NCBI GenBank assembly: GCA_026389845.1
Contig: JAPLHB010000152.1
Span: forward strand, 25,990-89,989
Length of the DNA: 64,000 nucleotides
DNA from: Chloroflexota bacterium
GTDB lineage: Bacteria > Chloroflexota > Anaerolineae > CG2-30-64-16
Direction of reading: 5' to 3'
Position 1 is the stretch's first letter. Every line of letters begins with the position of its first letter. Below the pieces are notes generated by a model that was given only the letters and a program-made list of their open reading frames with translations, did no database searches and was not told the DNA's origin. Below are positions 1 to 7,608 of this stretch, piece after piece. Both the position numbers and the translations under genes were made by a program.

Positions 1-377
1 GTCAATGTCTCAAGACCTTGAAGGGGCACAGCAGTAGAGTATGGTCAGTTTCTTTCAGGGTTGGTGATAACATGCTAGCCTCCTGCAGTGAGGATCATAC
101 AGTACGACTGTGGGATATAAACACAGGTCAATGCCTCACAGTCCTGGAGGGACATGACAGTAGGGTATGGTCGGTGACATTTAATTCTGGTGGTCATGTC
201 TTGGCTAGTAGCAGTGGCCCTATCAAGCTTTGGGATATTCAACATATATCAGAAATTCCGGAACCTAGAACTTTGGAATGTGAGAAACCTTACGCGCATA
301 CGAACATTACCGGAGTCACTGGTTTGACCGAAGAACAGAAGATATCGTTGAAGGAATTGGGGGCTTTCGAAGAATAG
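1..377 (+). CDS. WD40 repeat protein, C-terminal fragment
   Basis: The frame is open from the left edge (reading QCLKTLKGH before the first possible start), so this is the 3' end of a longer gene. Two WD40 blades are visible: one ends in VRLWDINTGQCL and the next runs from RVWSVTF to IKLWDI. The tail reads NITGVTGLTEEQK...LKELGA, a C-terminal signature common in large NACHT or AAA ATPase-WD40 signalling proteins of cyanobacteria and Chloroflexota. WD40 blades form a propeller for protein-protein contacts; the effector domain would lie upstream of the window. The stretch is visibly more AT-rich than the core genes further right. Confidence 0.85.
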   Translation, partial: QCLKTLKGHSSRVWSVSFRVGDNMLASCSEDHTVRLWDINTGQCLTVLEGHDSRVWSVTFNSGGHVLASSSGPIKLWDIQHISEIPEPRTLECEKPYAHTNITGVTGLTEEQKISLKELGAFEE

Positions 378-387
378 GAGCATACAC

Positions 388-774
388 ATGAAGACCAACG
401 GTATTCATCATATCGCTATTATCTGTTCGGATTATGAAAGATCTAAGCATTTCTATACGAGAATTCTAGGATTTAAGATCATCCAAGAAACTTGTAGAAA
501 AGAAAGGAAATCTTACAAACTTGATCTGGAAGTAGCAGGGAAATATCAAATTGAACTCTTTTCTTTTCCTGATCCTCCCCAACGCCTGACTTTGCCGGAA
601 GCATGTGGATTGAGGCATCTAGCATTTGAAGTAGACAATATCGATGAAGTTGTAAGGGATTTGAGAGCATTGGGGGTAGACAGCAGTGAGGTACTAGTGG
701 ATGAGGTCACAGGAAAGCGATTTGCATTCTTCCATGACCCTGACGATTTACCATTGGAAATATACGCGAGGTAG
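388..774 (+). CDS. VOC superfamily protein (glyoxalase/bleomycin-resistance fold)
   Basis: This 128-residue protein has the two beta-alpha-beta-beta-beta modules of the vicinal oxygen chelate fold. It starts with GIHHIAIICSDYERS and has a second module starting LRHLAFEVDNID. Candidate metal ligands are His7 or His8, the Glu in QIELF, the His in LRHLAF and the Glu in LEIYAR near the C-terminus. It resembles the small YaeR/GloA-like group. VOC enzymes are metal-dependent lyases, epimerases or dioxygenases, and the substrate cannot be read from sequence. A GGAGCA ribosome-binding site lies just upstream. It follows the WD40 gene by 10 bases. Confidence 0.85.
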   Translation: MKTNGIHHIAIICSDYERSKHFYTRILGFKIIQETCRKERKSYKLDLEVAGKYQIELFSFPDPPQRLTLPEACGLRHLAFEVDNIDEVVRDLRALGVDSSEVLVDEVTGKRFAFFHDPDDLPLEIYAR

Positions 775-913
775 GGCACATTTCCGTCAGCATAGCTGCG
801 ATGGATAGCGGTCAAATTAGAAGCTGCGGCCATGTATCTTAACTTATGCTGTACTGCTTTGTCGTTACGGCGGAGCATCGCCGAAAGAGTTGTCAAAGTT
901 AGCGCTAGGTATG

Positions 914-975
914 GCCAACCGAATGGGATGGACGCGCGCACTGCACAAAACGCAGAGCGCGCTTGTTGGTAGGCC
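914..975 (+). other. candidate attC-like site (weak)
   Basis: An imperfect palindrome: the inner stem GCGCGCACTGC (934-944) pairs with GCAGAGCGCGC (952-962) around a 7-base loop. The outer CCAAC and GTTGG carry the AAC/GTT triplets of an integron recombination site. The outer boxes fit the RYYYAAC/GTTRRRY consensus poorly, so this could be an ordinary hairpin. The gap 775-1095 otherwise shows nothing convincing. Confidence 0.35.
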
Positions 976-1095
976 AATCTCTTTTTCAATTCATCGCGGC
1001 GTGCGAGTGTAAACGCCGCCGCCAGTGATAATTGAAACGACATAGACAAAGTTCTTTTCACGTGTTTTGAGCACGCGGACGACATCCTCATCTCT

Positions 1096-1401
1096 TTGAG
1101 TTGTGACGAAGCCTCGACCTTTGGCGTGGATGGCTTCATCATTCAAAGAACTCCCAAGTATGAATTCACACTCCCTCCCCATGAACGCGACGCGTGCGTG
1201 GAGTGGGAGGAGGCTGATGATATTCCCGTATTGCTCGACCAAGTGTTTCTCACTCGGAATGAGATGAGAGTCGTCACGAGAGGAAAAATCCGCACGTATC
1301 ACTTTGACCTCCGAGCGATCACGGATGAGGAATATCAAGCGTTGCTGGAGCATTTACGTTTGATCAACTTTGACAATTCGTTCAAAATTGAAATTGGGTG
1401 A
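1096..1401 (+). CDS. hypothetical protein, probable gene-cassette ORF
   Basis: At least 101 residues are encoded, rich in acidic and aromatic residues, with no transmembrane segment and no family I recognise with certainty. A TTG at 1096 is the first usable start, but the frame is open back to 1036 and already reads like protein (HADDILISLSC). The true N-terminus may therefore lie upstream, or be lost by a frameshift. The stop is 38 bases before a well-formed attC site at 1440-1507, the geometry of an integron cassette gene. The reverse-strand frame over the same bases looks like a shadow. Confidence 0.55.
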   Translation: MSCDEASTFGVDGFIIQRTPKYEFTLPPHERDACVEWEEADDIPVLLDQVFLTRNEMRVVTRGKIRTYHFDLRAITDEEYQALLEHLRLINFDNSFKIEIG

Positions 1402-1439
1402 CACAAAGGCAAAGACTCTTGTTCACAGGGGAAAATCAG

Positions 1440-1507
1440 GCCCAACAACCGCATGCAGCCGATTTGCTCCGCTGTGTTCCGCAAACGGCTGAACGCGATC
1501 GTTAGAT
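1440..1507 (+). other. integron attC recombination site
   Basis: The site opens with GCCCAAC (1440-1446) and closes with GTTAGAT (1501-1507), matching the RYYYAAC and GTTRRRY core boxes. Inside, CAGCCG (1456-1461) pairs with CGGCTG (1486-1491), and TTTGC (1463-1467) pairs with GCAAA (1481-1485). A1462 is left unpaired, like the extrahelical base that guides integron integrase. The length of 68 bases is typical. It separates the cassette ORF ending at 1401 from the one starting at 1523. Confidence 0.8.
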
Positions 1508-1522
1508 GGCGGAGGGTTACAT

Positions 1523-1993
1523 ATGCGAGACCGGCGTTTTGTTGCAGTCCACCGCGGTGGCCCACTTGATGTCGCCAAACACCGTCTCCTGTCGGGTTGG
1601 GCGGCAGATTGTGCGGAACATGTGCTGTCGCATTTTCAGAAGTGCAGTTCAGACGATCGGCCGCAACGCGCGATCGAGATGGCAAGGGCGTGGGCAAGAG
1701 GCGAAGTATCGGTCGGCGACGCACAAAAGGCTGCACTCGGAGCACATGCAGCAGCCCGAGATGTTAAGAGCAAATCAGCATCAGCGGCGGCACGTGCCGC
1801 CGGCCACGCAGTAGCGACGGCCCACATGGCCGACCATTGCCTAGGGGCATCTTTGTACGCACTAAAGGCTGTCGAGGCAACTGGCGCATCAGCCGACCTT
1901 GAGCGAGCCTGGCAAGTCAATCAGCTTCCCGATGAGGTGCGGGAGCTGATCGTATCAGCGCTAGGTAATCGCCTAACCAGGCGCTGCACCTGA
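1523..1993 (+). CDS. Imm5-like putative immunity protein, gene-cassette borne
   Basis: The protein has 156 residues, is alanine-rich and all-helical. Recognisable stretches are RFVAVHRGGPLD near the N-terminus, WAADCAEHVL, RPQRAIEMARAWARG and AGHAVATAHMADH. These match the Imm5-type family named as putative immunity proteins of polymorphic toxin systems, which is also frequent as a stand-alone gene. GGAGGG lies 7 bases before the ATG. The gene starts 15 bases after one attC site and its last 23 bases lie inside the next (1971-2069), as expected for a mobile integron cassette. No partner toxin is next to it, so immunity is an inference from family naming. Confidence 0.8.
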   Translation: MRDRRFVAVHRGGPLDVAKHRLLSGWAADCAEHVLSHFQKCSSDDRPQRAIEMARAWARGEVSVGDAQKAALGAHAAARDVKSKSASAAARAAGHAVATAHMADHCLGASLYALKAVEATGASADLERAWQVNQLPDEVRELIVSALGNRLTRRCT

Positions 1994-2069
1994 CCCGGCC
2001 CGCAGTGTCGGTTTCTGAGAGTCCATAACTCACCGATGCGGGCCGGGCAGGTGAGCTTGGTCGTTGGGC
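1971..2069 (+). other. integron attC recombination site
   Basis: GCCTAAC (1971-1977) and GTTGGGC (2063-2069) match the attC core boxes and pair with one G:T. Between them, the arm CACCTGaCCCGGCCCGCA pairs with TGCGGGCCGGGcAGGTG with small bulges around a loop near 2010-2030. The length of 99 bases is within the family range. It overlaps the 3' end of the Imm5-like gene, and the next gene starts 28 bases later. No further attC was seen to the right, so this may be the distal end of the array. Confidence 0.85.
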
Positions 2070-2097
2070 TGGAAACCCAATAAGGAGGATTGCAGGC

Positions 2098-3093
2098 ATG
2101 AACGGATCATCAGACACACAACTCCACCGCTACCTCAACTATGGATGGCTGCGGGGGTTCTCCGTGATACCATCATGGGGCGCTCGCATCGAACAGGCGT
2201 GGTGGGACTACCATCCGGATCGCATGCGCGAGGAGGTGGCGCTCGCCCGGCAGGTGCACGCCAACTGCATACGCCTTTGGATCGAGTTCTCGGCATGGAT
2301 GGCTGCCCCGGCGCGTGTCGAAGAGGCCTTCATGGACGCCGTGGCCGCGATTCATGAGGCGGGGATGAAGACGATGCCCTGCTTGTTTAACCGCTGGCAC
2401 GACCCTGATTGGGATTACGGCGGGACGTACACCGAGCAGTTGTTCGGAAACTGGGAACCGATGCTCGGCTACGTGTGCGCACTCGTGCAGCCGCTGGCAA
2501 CGGACGACCGGGTGCTCGCGTGGGACCTCTGCAATGAACCCATGGCGCTGGTGCTGAGCACGGAGGCAGAGAAGCGCGAGGTCGAGTGGCTGGGCGCCAT
2601 AGCCGGGGCCGTGCGGCAGAGCGGAGCGCAACAGCCCATCACCATCGGCACCATGATTCGCAGTATAGACGTGTTCGCACCCCTCTACGACGTCTTGTGC
2701 GGCCACCCCTATGCTCCCGACAGCGCGGGCCTGGACGAATCCATTGACAGGCTCAAAGCGAGGGCCGAACGCTACAAGAAGCCGCTCCTGGTGAATGAGT
2801 GCATCCCCGGCGCGCTGGATGACGAGGAGCGTGCGCGGGTGGCGCGGCTGTACACTGAGCGGCTGAGCGCAGCGGGCTTCGGCTGGATGGGATGGGCCTT
2901 GCGCGAAGGTTCAGCCATCTCAACACGGCGCGACCGCTACGATCGCAATGGAATCAACTACCAGGGATTCCATCCCTTTTTCAGGAAGGATGGCACGCTA
3001 CGTGGAGGACTGGAATTCCTGACTGAGAAGCCGGCCATCGTGGCGCCGTGGGAAGAAGGGTCGAACAAGGCGAATGCAGGCGACGGCCGATAG
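2098..3093 (+). CDS. glycoside hydrolase, clan A (GH5-like TIM barrel)
   Basis: This 331-residue protein has no obvious signal peptide, so it is probably cytoplasmic. WDLCNEP places the acid/base at Glu147 after beta-strand 4, and LLVNECIPG places the nucleophile at Glu234 after strand 7, as in clan GH-A retaining enzymes. Early strands carry NCIRLWIEFSAW and GMKTMPCLFNRWHDP, and WMGWALREG fits strand 8. The likely role is hydrolysis of a beta-glycoside; the substrate is unknown. A strong AAGGAGG lies 9 bases before the ATG, just after an attC site, so it could be the first chromosomal gene after the cassette array. Confidence 0.75.
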   Translation: MNGSSDTQLHRYLNYGWLRGFSVIPSWGARIEQAWWDYHPDRMREEVALARQVHANCIRLWIEFSAWMAAPARVEEAFMDAVAAIHEAGMKTMPCLFNRWHDPDWDYGGTYTEQLFGNWEPMLGYVCALVQPLATDDRVLAWDLCNEPMALVLSTEAEKREVEWLGAIAGAVRQSGAQQPITIGTMIRSIDVFAPLYDVLCGHPYAPDSAGLDESIDRLKARAERYKKPLLVNECIPGALDDEERARVARLYTERLSAAGFGWMGWALREGSAISTRRDRYDRNGINYQGFHPFFRKDGTLRGGLEFLTEKPAIVAPWEEGSNKANAGDGR

Positions 3094-3132
3094 CCGCACC
3101 CGATCCGTCACGTCCGGCGAGACAGGAGCAAG

Positions 3133-3927
3133 ATGACCAATCTGAAGGACATTAAGCCACCGGCCAATCTGGACTGGCCATCCTGGGTTGATCGGTGGGA
3201 TCGAATGCAAGAGCGATACCTCGTCAAGCGCACCGAGCGCTTTGAGGTCATCGCACGCCTGATCCGGGCCACACAGCAGACCGTTGCCAAGGTTGTAGAT
3301 CTTGGATGCGGGACGGGGAGCCTTATGCTTGGTGTGCTCGACGCGTTTTCGAATGCCGAAGTTCTCGGAGTTGATTTTGACCCAACCATGCTCTGGTTGG
3401 CCCGAGCGCGGTTGGAACGATTTGGCAGCCGGTCGCATACCGAACTTCTGGATCTGCGCGACCCTTCATGGACGCGTGCGATCACCGCTCCGGTTGACGC
3501 AGTCATTTCGGCCACGGCTTTGCACTGGCTCAGTCCCACACAACTGGCAGGGGTTTACCATGGGATCGCGCATATCCTCAGACCCGGCGGCGTTTTTCTG
3601 AACGCTGATCACGTGGGTAGCGATTTGCCGGAGATGCAACGGGAATGGGAACGTCATCGTGCCGAGATGCGGAATCAGGAAGACAAGAGCCAGGGCGATG
3701 ACTGGGATGGTTTCTGGGTGGAGTATTCCAAGGCGCTCAAACTTGACACCCAGGAAATCCATCAACGGGTTGTTGGAGGCTGGGAAGGAGGGATAGAAGA
3801 CGGGCTGCCTCTTCCCTGGCATTTCGACAGACTGCAAGAGCACGGCTTTGTCCATGTGGATTGCTTCTGGCGCTGCGACTGCGACGCCATCTACGGGGGT
3901 ATCCGAAGCGGGGACCTACGCCCTTGA
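3133..3927 (+). CDS. class I SAM-dependent methyltransferase
   Basis: The 264-residue protein has motif I VVDLGCGTG at residues 54-62, then VLGVDFDP (the acidic residue that binds SAM ribose) and ALHWL. These place it with Methyltransf_25-like or trans-aconitate-methyltransferase-like small-molecule enzymes. GACAGGAGCAAG before the ATG gives a ribosome-binding site. It follows the glycoside hydrolase by 39 bases on the same strand and may be co-transcribed. The substrate cannot be inferred. Confidence 0.8.
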   Translation: MTNLKDIKPPANLDWPSWVDRWDRMQERYLVKRTERFEVIARLIRATQQTVAKVVDLGCGTGSLMLGVLDAFSNAEVLGVDFDPTMLWLARARLERFGSRSHTELLDLRDPSWTRAITAPVDAVISATALHWLSPTQLAGVYHGIAHILRPGGVFLNADHVGSDLPEMQREWERHRAEMRNQEDKSQGDDWDGFWVEYSKALKLDTQEIHQRVVGGWEGGIEDGLPLPWHFDRLQEHGFVHVDCFWRCDCDAIYGGIRSGDLRP

Positions 3928-3995
3928 GGTGTTTCCGCTTGCCAAGAAACACCTTGACAACGGTCAAAGGTGAATGTAGCCACGGGGTGAACCCT

Positions 3996-4721
3996 ATGTC
4001 CGACGAACCACATTTCGACATCGGCCAATTCGGCGCCGAGGTGCGGCGGGTGATGGTCGTCGCCGCGCATCCCGATGACCTGGAAACCACTTGCGGCGGC
4101 ACACTCGCACTGTTGATCGCGCAGGGGGTGGAGGTGGCGCTGCTGCTGGGTACCGACGGCGACATCGGCACCCACGATGTGAGCCTCACGCGGGAGATGC
4201 TCGCGGCCACGCGGCGGCGGGAAACGCTGGCAGGCGCGCAGGCGTTGGGGATGGAGAAGGTCTTTTTCCTGGGCTACCACGACGGTGAGTTGGTGGCCGA
4301 TCTCCAGTTCCGTGCTCAGGTGGCAGAGGCTTACCGCCGCTGGCAGCCCGATACGATCTTCACGTTCGATCCGTACTGGGCGGGCCAGGCACACCCCGAT
4401 CACACCGCCGCGGGTCGCGCCGCGGTGGACGCATACATGCCGTCCAAGATGGAGCTCTATCACCCGGAGCAGTTGGTGAATGGGGTAAAGGTGGCCGACG
4501 TCAAACGGTTCTTCTTCTTCGGCGGGAGCAACCGCGAGGGGGAGATCACGGTGGACATCTCGGCCGCGTGGGAGAAAAAGCTCGCCGCCACTCGCTGCCA
4601 CGTCAGCCAGTTCGGCCAAGGTGAAGAAGCGCTACAATGGCTGGCCGACTGGAACCGGGAGACCGGCAAGTGTTGCGGGCTGGAGTACGCGGAGGCGTTT
4701 CACCCGATGAGGGTGTGGTGA
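3996..4721 (+). CDS. PIG-L/LmbE family deacetylase
   Basis: Starting at the ATG at 3996, the 241-residue protein carries AHPDD at residues 24-28 near the end of the first strand and HPDH at 133-136. This is the zinc-site pattern of PIG-L deacetylases (MshB, BshB and related), which remove acetyl from N-acetylglucosaminyl compounds. An in-frame opening upstream (from 3861) has no similarity and overlaps the methyltransferase, so it was not used. The substrate is undetermined. It is the last plus-strand gene before the large minus-strand block, and the repeat at 4722 follows directly. Confidence 0.85.
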   Translation: MSDEPHFDIGQFGAEVRRVMVVAAHPDDLETTCGGTLALLIAQGVEVALLLGTDGDIGTHDVSLTREMLAATRRRETLAGAQALGMEKVFFLGYHDGELVADLQFRAQVAEAYRRWQPDTIFTFDPYWAGQAHPDHTAAGRAAVDAYMPSKMELYHPEQLVNGVKVADVKRFFFFGGSNREGEITVDISAAWEKKLAATRCHVSQFGQGEEALQWLADWNRETGKCCGLEYAEAFHPMRVW

Positions 4722-4806
4722 TACATGACACGTGATACGTGATTGACAGCAAGCGGTACCCTGCCTCACGCAGCACGTTTCACGTCTCACGTTTCACGCC
4801 GCACGT
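4722..4806 (+). repeat. CACGTTTCACG-family palindromic repeat
   Basis: Reiterated CACGTGATACGTG-type words are followed by CACGTTTCACGTC-type words in the opposite sense, between two convergent genes. The repeat runs into the last codons of the MoaB-type gene and supplies its stop. It may act as a bidirectional terminator. Confidence 0.6.
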
Positions 4807-5299
4807 GGTGCTGCTCCGCGTCCGGCGCTTCCCGCAACAGTTCCACCGCGTGCGGCAACACCGGCAAAATCGTCCCCAGGTTCTCCACCGCGCCTTTAGG
4901 GCTGCCGGGCAGGTTGACGATGAGGGTGTGGCCACGGATGCCGGCGACGGCGCGACTGAGCATGGCGTGAGGGGTTACGCGCAGGCTGTCGCTGCGCATG
5001 GCTTCGGCCAGGCCGGGGGCTTCGCGTTCGATCACGCGGCGCGTCGCTTCCGGCGTCACGTCGCGCGATGCGAAGCCGGTACCGCCGGTGGTCAGGATGA
5101 GATCGAGCCGTAGCTCATCGGCCCAGCGGATCAACGTCGCCGCGATCGCCGGCCGCTCGTCGGGCACGACGCCCCGTTCGGCCACCGTAGCCTCGGGCCA
5201 GCGCGTCGCCAACGCCTCGGCCAACGCCGGGCCGCTCGCATCCACGCGTTCCCCCCGTGCGCTGCGGTCGCTGACGGTCAAGATACCCACACGTATCAT
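4787..5299 (-). CDS. MoaB/MogA-type molybdopterin adenylyltransferase
   Basis: The chosen ATG at 5299 gives 170 residues beginning [16 protein letters not shown], the usual start of the MoCF-binding fold. [16 protein letters not shown] is the signature loop. The enzyme would adenylylate molybdopterin before metal insertion. Longer in-frame starts lie in the repeat at 5303-5397 and were rejected. No other molybdenum cofactor gene is in the window. It is downstream of rpsI and convergent with the PIG-L gene. Confidence 0.85.
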   Translation of the reverse strand: MIRVGILTVSDRSARGERVDASGPALAEALATRWPEATVAERGVVPDERPAIAATLIRWADELRLDLILTTGGTGFASRDVTPEATRRVIEREAPGLAEAMRSDSLRVTPHAMLSRAVAGIRGHTLIVNLPGSPKGAVENLGTILPVLPHAVELLREAPDAEQHHVRRET

Positions 5300-5302
5300 G
5301 GT

Positions 5303-5397
5303 GGATTTCCGATTGCCGATTGCGGAATGAAAAACGCGGATTTCAGATTGGCGCCATTGCCAATCCGAAATCCGCAATCGCTAATCCGTAATCGCTT
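5303..5397. repeat. GCGGATT-family palindromic repeat
   Basis: Copies of GATTGCCGATTGCGG are followed by the complementary words CCGAAATCCGCAATC, giving a large imperfect hairpin. It fills the gap between the MoaB-type gene and rpsI. Confidence 0.7.
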
Positions 5398-5792
5398 TAG
5401 CGCTTCGTGTACTGCGGAGCCTTGCGGGCGCGCTTGAGGCCGTAGTGCTTGCGCTCCTTGGCGCGCGCGTCGCGCTCCAGGAAGCCGCCCTTCTTGAGCA
5501 CGGGGCGCAGATTTTCGTCGGCCACGCAGAGGGCGCGGGCGATGCCGTGCGCCACCGCACCGGCCTGCCCGGCCAGCCCGCCGCCGGCGACGTGGATACT
5601 GACGTTGTAAGCAGCGGCCAAATCGGTTGTCTGCAACGGCCGCATGATCGTCAGCATGTCGGTCTGACGCGGGAAATATTCGACCGCCGGCCGCTCGTTG
5701 ACGAGGACGGTTCCCGTGCCGGGGTACAGACGCACCCGGGCCGAGCTAGTCTTGCGGCGACCTACCGCTTCGTAATACCTGGCTGTAGACAT
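5397..5792 (-). CDS. rpsI: 30S ribosomal protein S9
   Basis: The 131-residue protein has YYEAVGRRKTSSARVRL at the N-terminus and AVAHGIARAL in the middle. It ends RKAPQYTKR, the S9 tail whose last Arg reaches the P-site tRNA. It lies 18 bases after rplM, the conserved L13-S9 pair. Length is normal. Confidence 0.97.
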   Translation of the reverse strand: MSTARYYEAVGRRKTSSARVRLYPGTGTVLVNERPAVEYFPRQTDMLTIMRPLQTTDLAAAYNVSIHVAGGGLAGQAGAVAHGIARALCVADENLRPVLKKGGFLERDARAKERKHYGLKRARKAPQYTKR

Positions 5793-5810
5793 CTATTCTT
5801 ATTCTCCTCT

Positions 5811-6248
5811 TTAGACCAGCGGAAACGGCTTCGGCTGCTGGGCCTGATGCGGATGCTCCGTGCCGGCATACACCTTAAGTTTCTTGATGAGCTGGCGGCG
5901 TTGGCGGTTGCGATTCAGCATGCCCAGGACGGCCGAGTAGATCACCCGCTCGGGATGGCTCGCCAATTGCCGGCGCAGGCTGACTTCCTTGAGGCCGCTC
6001 GGATAGCCGGAAAAGTGGTAGTAGATCTTGTCGTCCAGCTTCTTGCCGGTGACCCGCACCTTCTCGGCGTTGACGACGATGACGAAGTCGCCACAGTCCA
6101 TGCCCGGCGTGTAGATCGGTTTGTGTTTGCCCCGCAGGACGGCCGAAATCTGCGTAGCCAGCCGCCCCAGGGTCATCCCCGCGGCGTCCACCACGTACCA
6201 CTCACGGCTTTCCTCGGCATCTTTAGCAGTTGCGCTATAAGTTCTCAC
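5811..6248 (-). CDS. rplM: 50S ribosomal protein L13
   Basis: The 145-residue protein has [16 protein letters not shown] near the start, then [18 protein letters not shown] and [11 protein letters not shown], the L13 signature. L13 binds 23S rRNA early in large-subunit assembly. It sits between truA and rpsI in the common truA-rplM-rpsI order. Confidence 0.97.
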   Translation of the reverse strand: MRTYSATAKDAEESREWYVVDAAGMTLGRLATQISAVLRGKHKPIYTPGMDCGDFVIVVNAEKVRVTGKKLDDKIYYHFSGYPSGLKEVSLRRQLASHPERVIYSAVLGMLNRNRQRRQLIKKLKVYAGTEHPHQAQQPKPFPLV

Positions 6249-6261
6249 GATTGCTTACTCC

Positions 6262-7002
6262 CTACTCATAATCTACTTGCATCAAACACAGCCCACAAGC
6301 CGGCGCAGGTGGGGCCGAAAGTGATCGGTCTCGCGTCGCCAGGAGTGCAGCCAAGCGCTCCAACGGCCAGGCCCTCATGCCGACCTGCAACGTACAGCCC
6401 ACCACCCGCCGCACCATACCCCGCAGGAAGGCGTTGCCGATCACGTCGAAGGTGAACCGGTCGCCATCCCCACGCCACTCGGCGCTGAAGATGGCTCGCA
6501 CCGTGTTTTCACCCTGGGTCGGCTGGCCGAAGCTGGCGAAATCGTGCTCGCCCACCAGCAGATCGGCCGCGGCCTGCAAACCGGCCAGGTCGAGCGGCTC
6601 CGTGACCTGGTGCACATACCGCCGATCCAGCGGCGACCGGATGAGCCGGTTCAACACCATGTAGCGGTAGTAGCGACGCACCGCGCTGAACCGGGGATGC
6701 CACCCCGGCTCGGCCGGCCCCAGATCGAGCAAGGCCACGTCGGGCGGCAGCACGGCGTTGAGCGCCCGGTGCAAGTCCGCCAGCGGATGGCGCCAGGCAG
6801 CACGGAAGCCGATCACCTGCCCCTGAGCGTGTACCCCGGTATCGGTGCGCCCTGCGGCAATGACCCGCGTCGCCGCCTGAGTCACCTGCGCCAGGGCCGC
6901 CTCCAACACCCCCTGCACCGTCCGCCCGGTCGTCTGCCACTGGAATCCCAGAAAGTCGGTCCCATCGTAGGCAATCGTGGCCCGGAGGTAGAGGGTATCC
7001 AT
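6262..7002 (-). CDS. truA: tRNA pseudouridine(38-40) synthase TruA
   Basis: The ATG at 7002 gives 246 residues starting MDTLYLRATIAYDGT. AAGRTDTGVHA carries the catalytic Asp54, and YRYMVLN and FDVIGNAFLRGMVRR are further TruA blocks. The enzyme modifies anticodon-arm uridines 38-40. An upstream in-frame start at 7062 lies in the repeat at 7018-7080 and was not used. The gene follows rplQ and precedes rplM. Confidence 0.95.
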   Translation of the reverse strand: MDTLYLRATIAYDGTDFLGFQWQTTGRTVQGVLEAALAQVTQAATRVIAAGRTDTGVHAQGQVIGFRAAWRHPLADLHRALNAVLPPDVALLDLGPAEPGWHPRFSAVRRYYRYMVLNRLIRSPLDRRYVHQVTEPLDLAGLQAAADLLVGEHDFASFGQPTQGENTVRAIFSAEWRGDGDRFTFDVIGNAFLRGMVRRVVGCTLQVGMRAWPLERLAALLATRDRSLSAPPAPACGLCLMQVDYE

Positions 7003-7017
7003 GTCCTTCACGATGGC

Positions 7018-7080
7018 TGGTAAGGTGCGTGGTACGTGTTGCGTATTCCGTGATCTGTTCACGCCCTACACAACACGCAC
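7018..7080. repeat. GTGCGTGGTACGTG-type palindromic repeat
   Basis: Words such as GTACGTGTTGCGTATTCCGTG are followed by CACAACACGCACG in the opposite sense. It fills the rplQ-truA gap. Confidence 0.55.
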
Positions 7081-7086
7081 GACGTC

Positions 7087-7596
7087 TCACTTCTTCGCAG
7101 GCACGGCCTTCTTGTCGGCAGCCTTCTTCTCGACAGGCTTCTTCTTCGGCGCGGCCTTCTTCGCCGGCGCGGCTTTCTTCGCGGGCGCGGTCTTCTTGTC
7201 GGTAGTCTTCTTCTCTTCGGCGGGCTTCTCCACCAGCTCCAGCACGACCATCTCAGCGCTGTCGCCCAGCCGCGGACCGACCTTGATCATCCGGGTGTAG
7301 CCGCCGGCGCGATCGGTGAAGCGCGGTGCAACTTCATCGAACAGGCGCTTGGTCACTGCGGGATCGGTAATAACCCGCGCGGCCATACGGCGAGCGTTGA
7401 CGGGATTGCCGCCGGCGGCCTGGCCCCGCTTCGCAATCGAGATCAAGTGTTCAGCATCCCCCCGCATCGAGCGGGCCTTCGCCTCGGTGGTGCTGATACG
7501 ATCGTAGCGAAACAACTCGGTGATCAGTCCCCGCCACAACGCCTTGCGCTGCGAGGCACTCCGACCTAACTTATATCCTGCAACCCCATGGTTCAT
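7087..7596 (-). CDS. rplQ: 50S ribosomal protein L17 with Lys/Ala-rich tail
   Basis: Residues 1-120 are a normal L17 (GYKLGRSASQRKALWRGL, SIAKRG, and a GGYTRMIKVGPRLGDSAEM end). About 49 further residues form a low-complexity tail of PAKKAA and KKA units, making 169 residues where the family is usually 115-130. Such basic tails probably add disordered rRNA contacts. It follows rpoA by 12 bases, closing the alpha operon. Confidence 0.95.
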   Translation of the reverse strand: MNHGVAGYKLGRSASQRKALWRGLITELFRYDRISTTEAKARSMRGDAEHLISIAKRGQAAGGNPVNARRMAARVITDPAVTKRLFDEVAPRFTDRAGGYTRMIKVGPRLGDSAEMVVLELVEKPAEEKKTTDKKTAPAKKAAPAKKAAPKKKPVEKKAADKKAVPAKK

Positions 7597-7608
7597 GAAA
7601 ACTCTCCA

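Noticed and set aside
546..1142. Minus-strand frame of 198 codons
   Set aside because: It overlaps the VOC gene and the cassette ORF, and has no recognisable domain or ribosome-binding site.
1506..1814. Plus-strand frame of 102 codons overlapping the Imm5-like gene
   Set aside because: The overlapping frame at 1523 has clear family similarity; this one does not.
3861..3995. N-terminal extension of the PIG-L protein
   Set aside because: The extension overlaps the methyltransferase gene and lacks family similarity; the ATG at 3996 fits.
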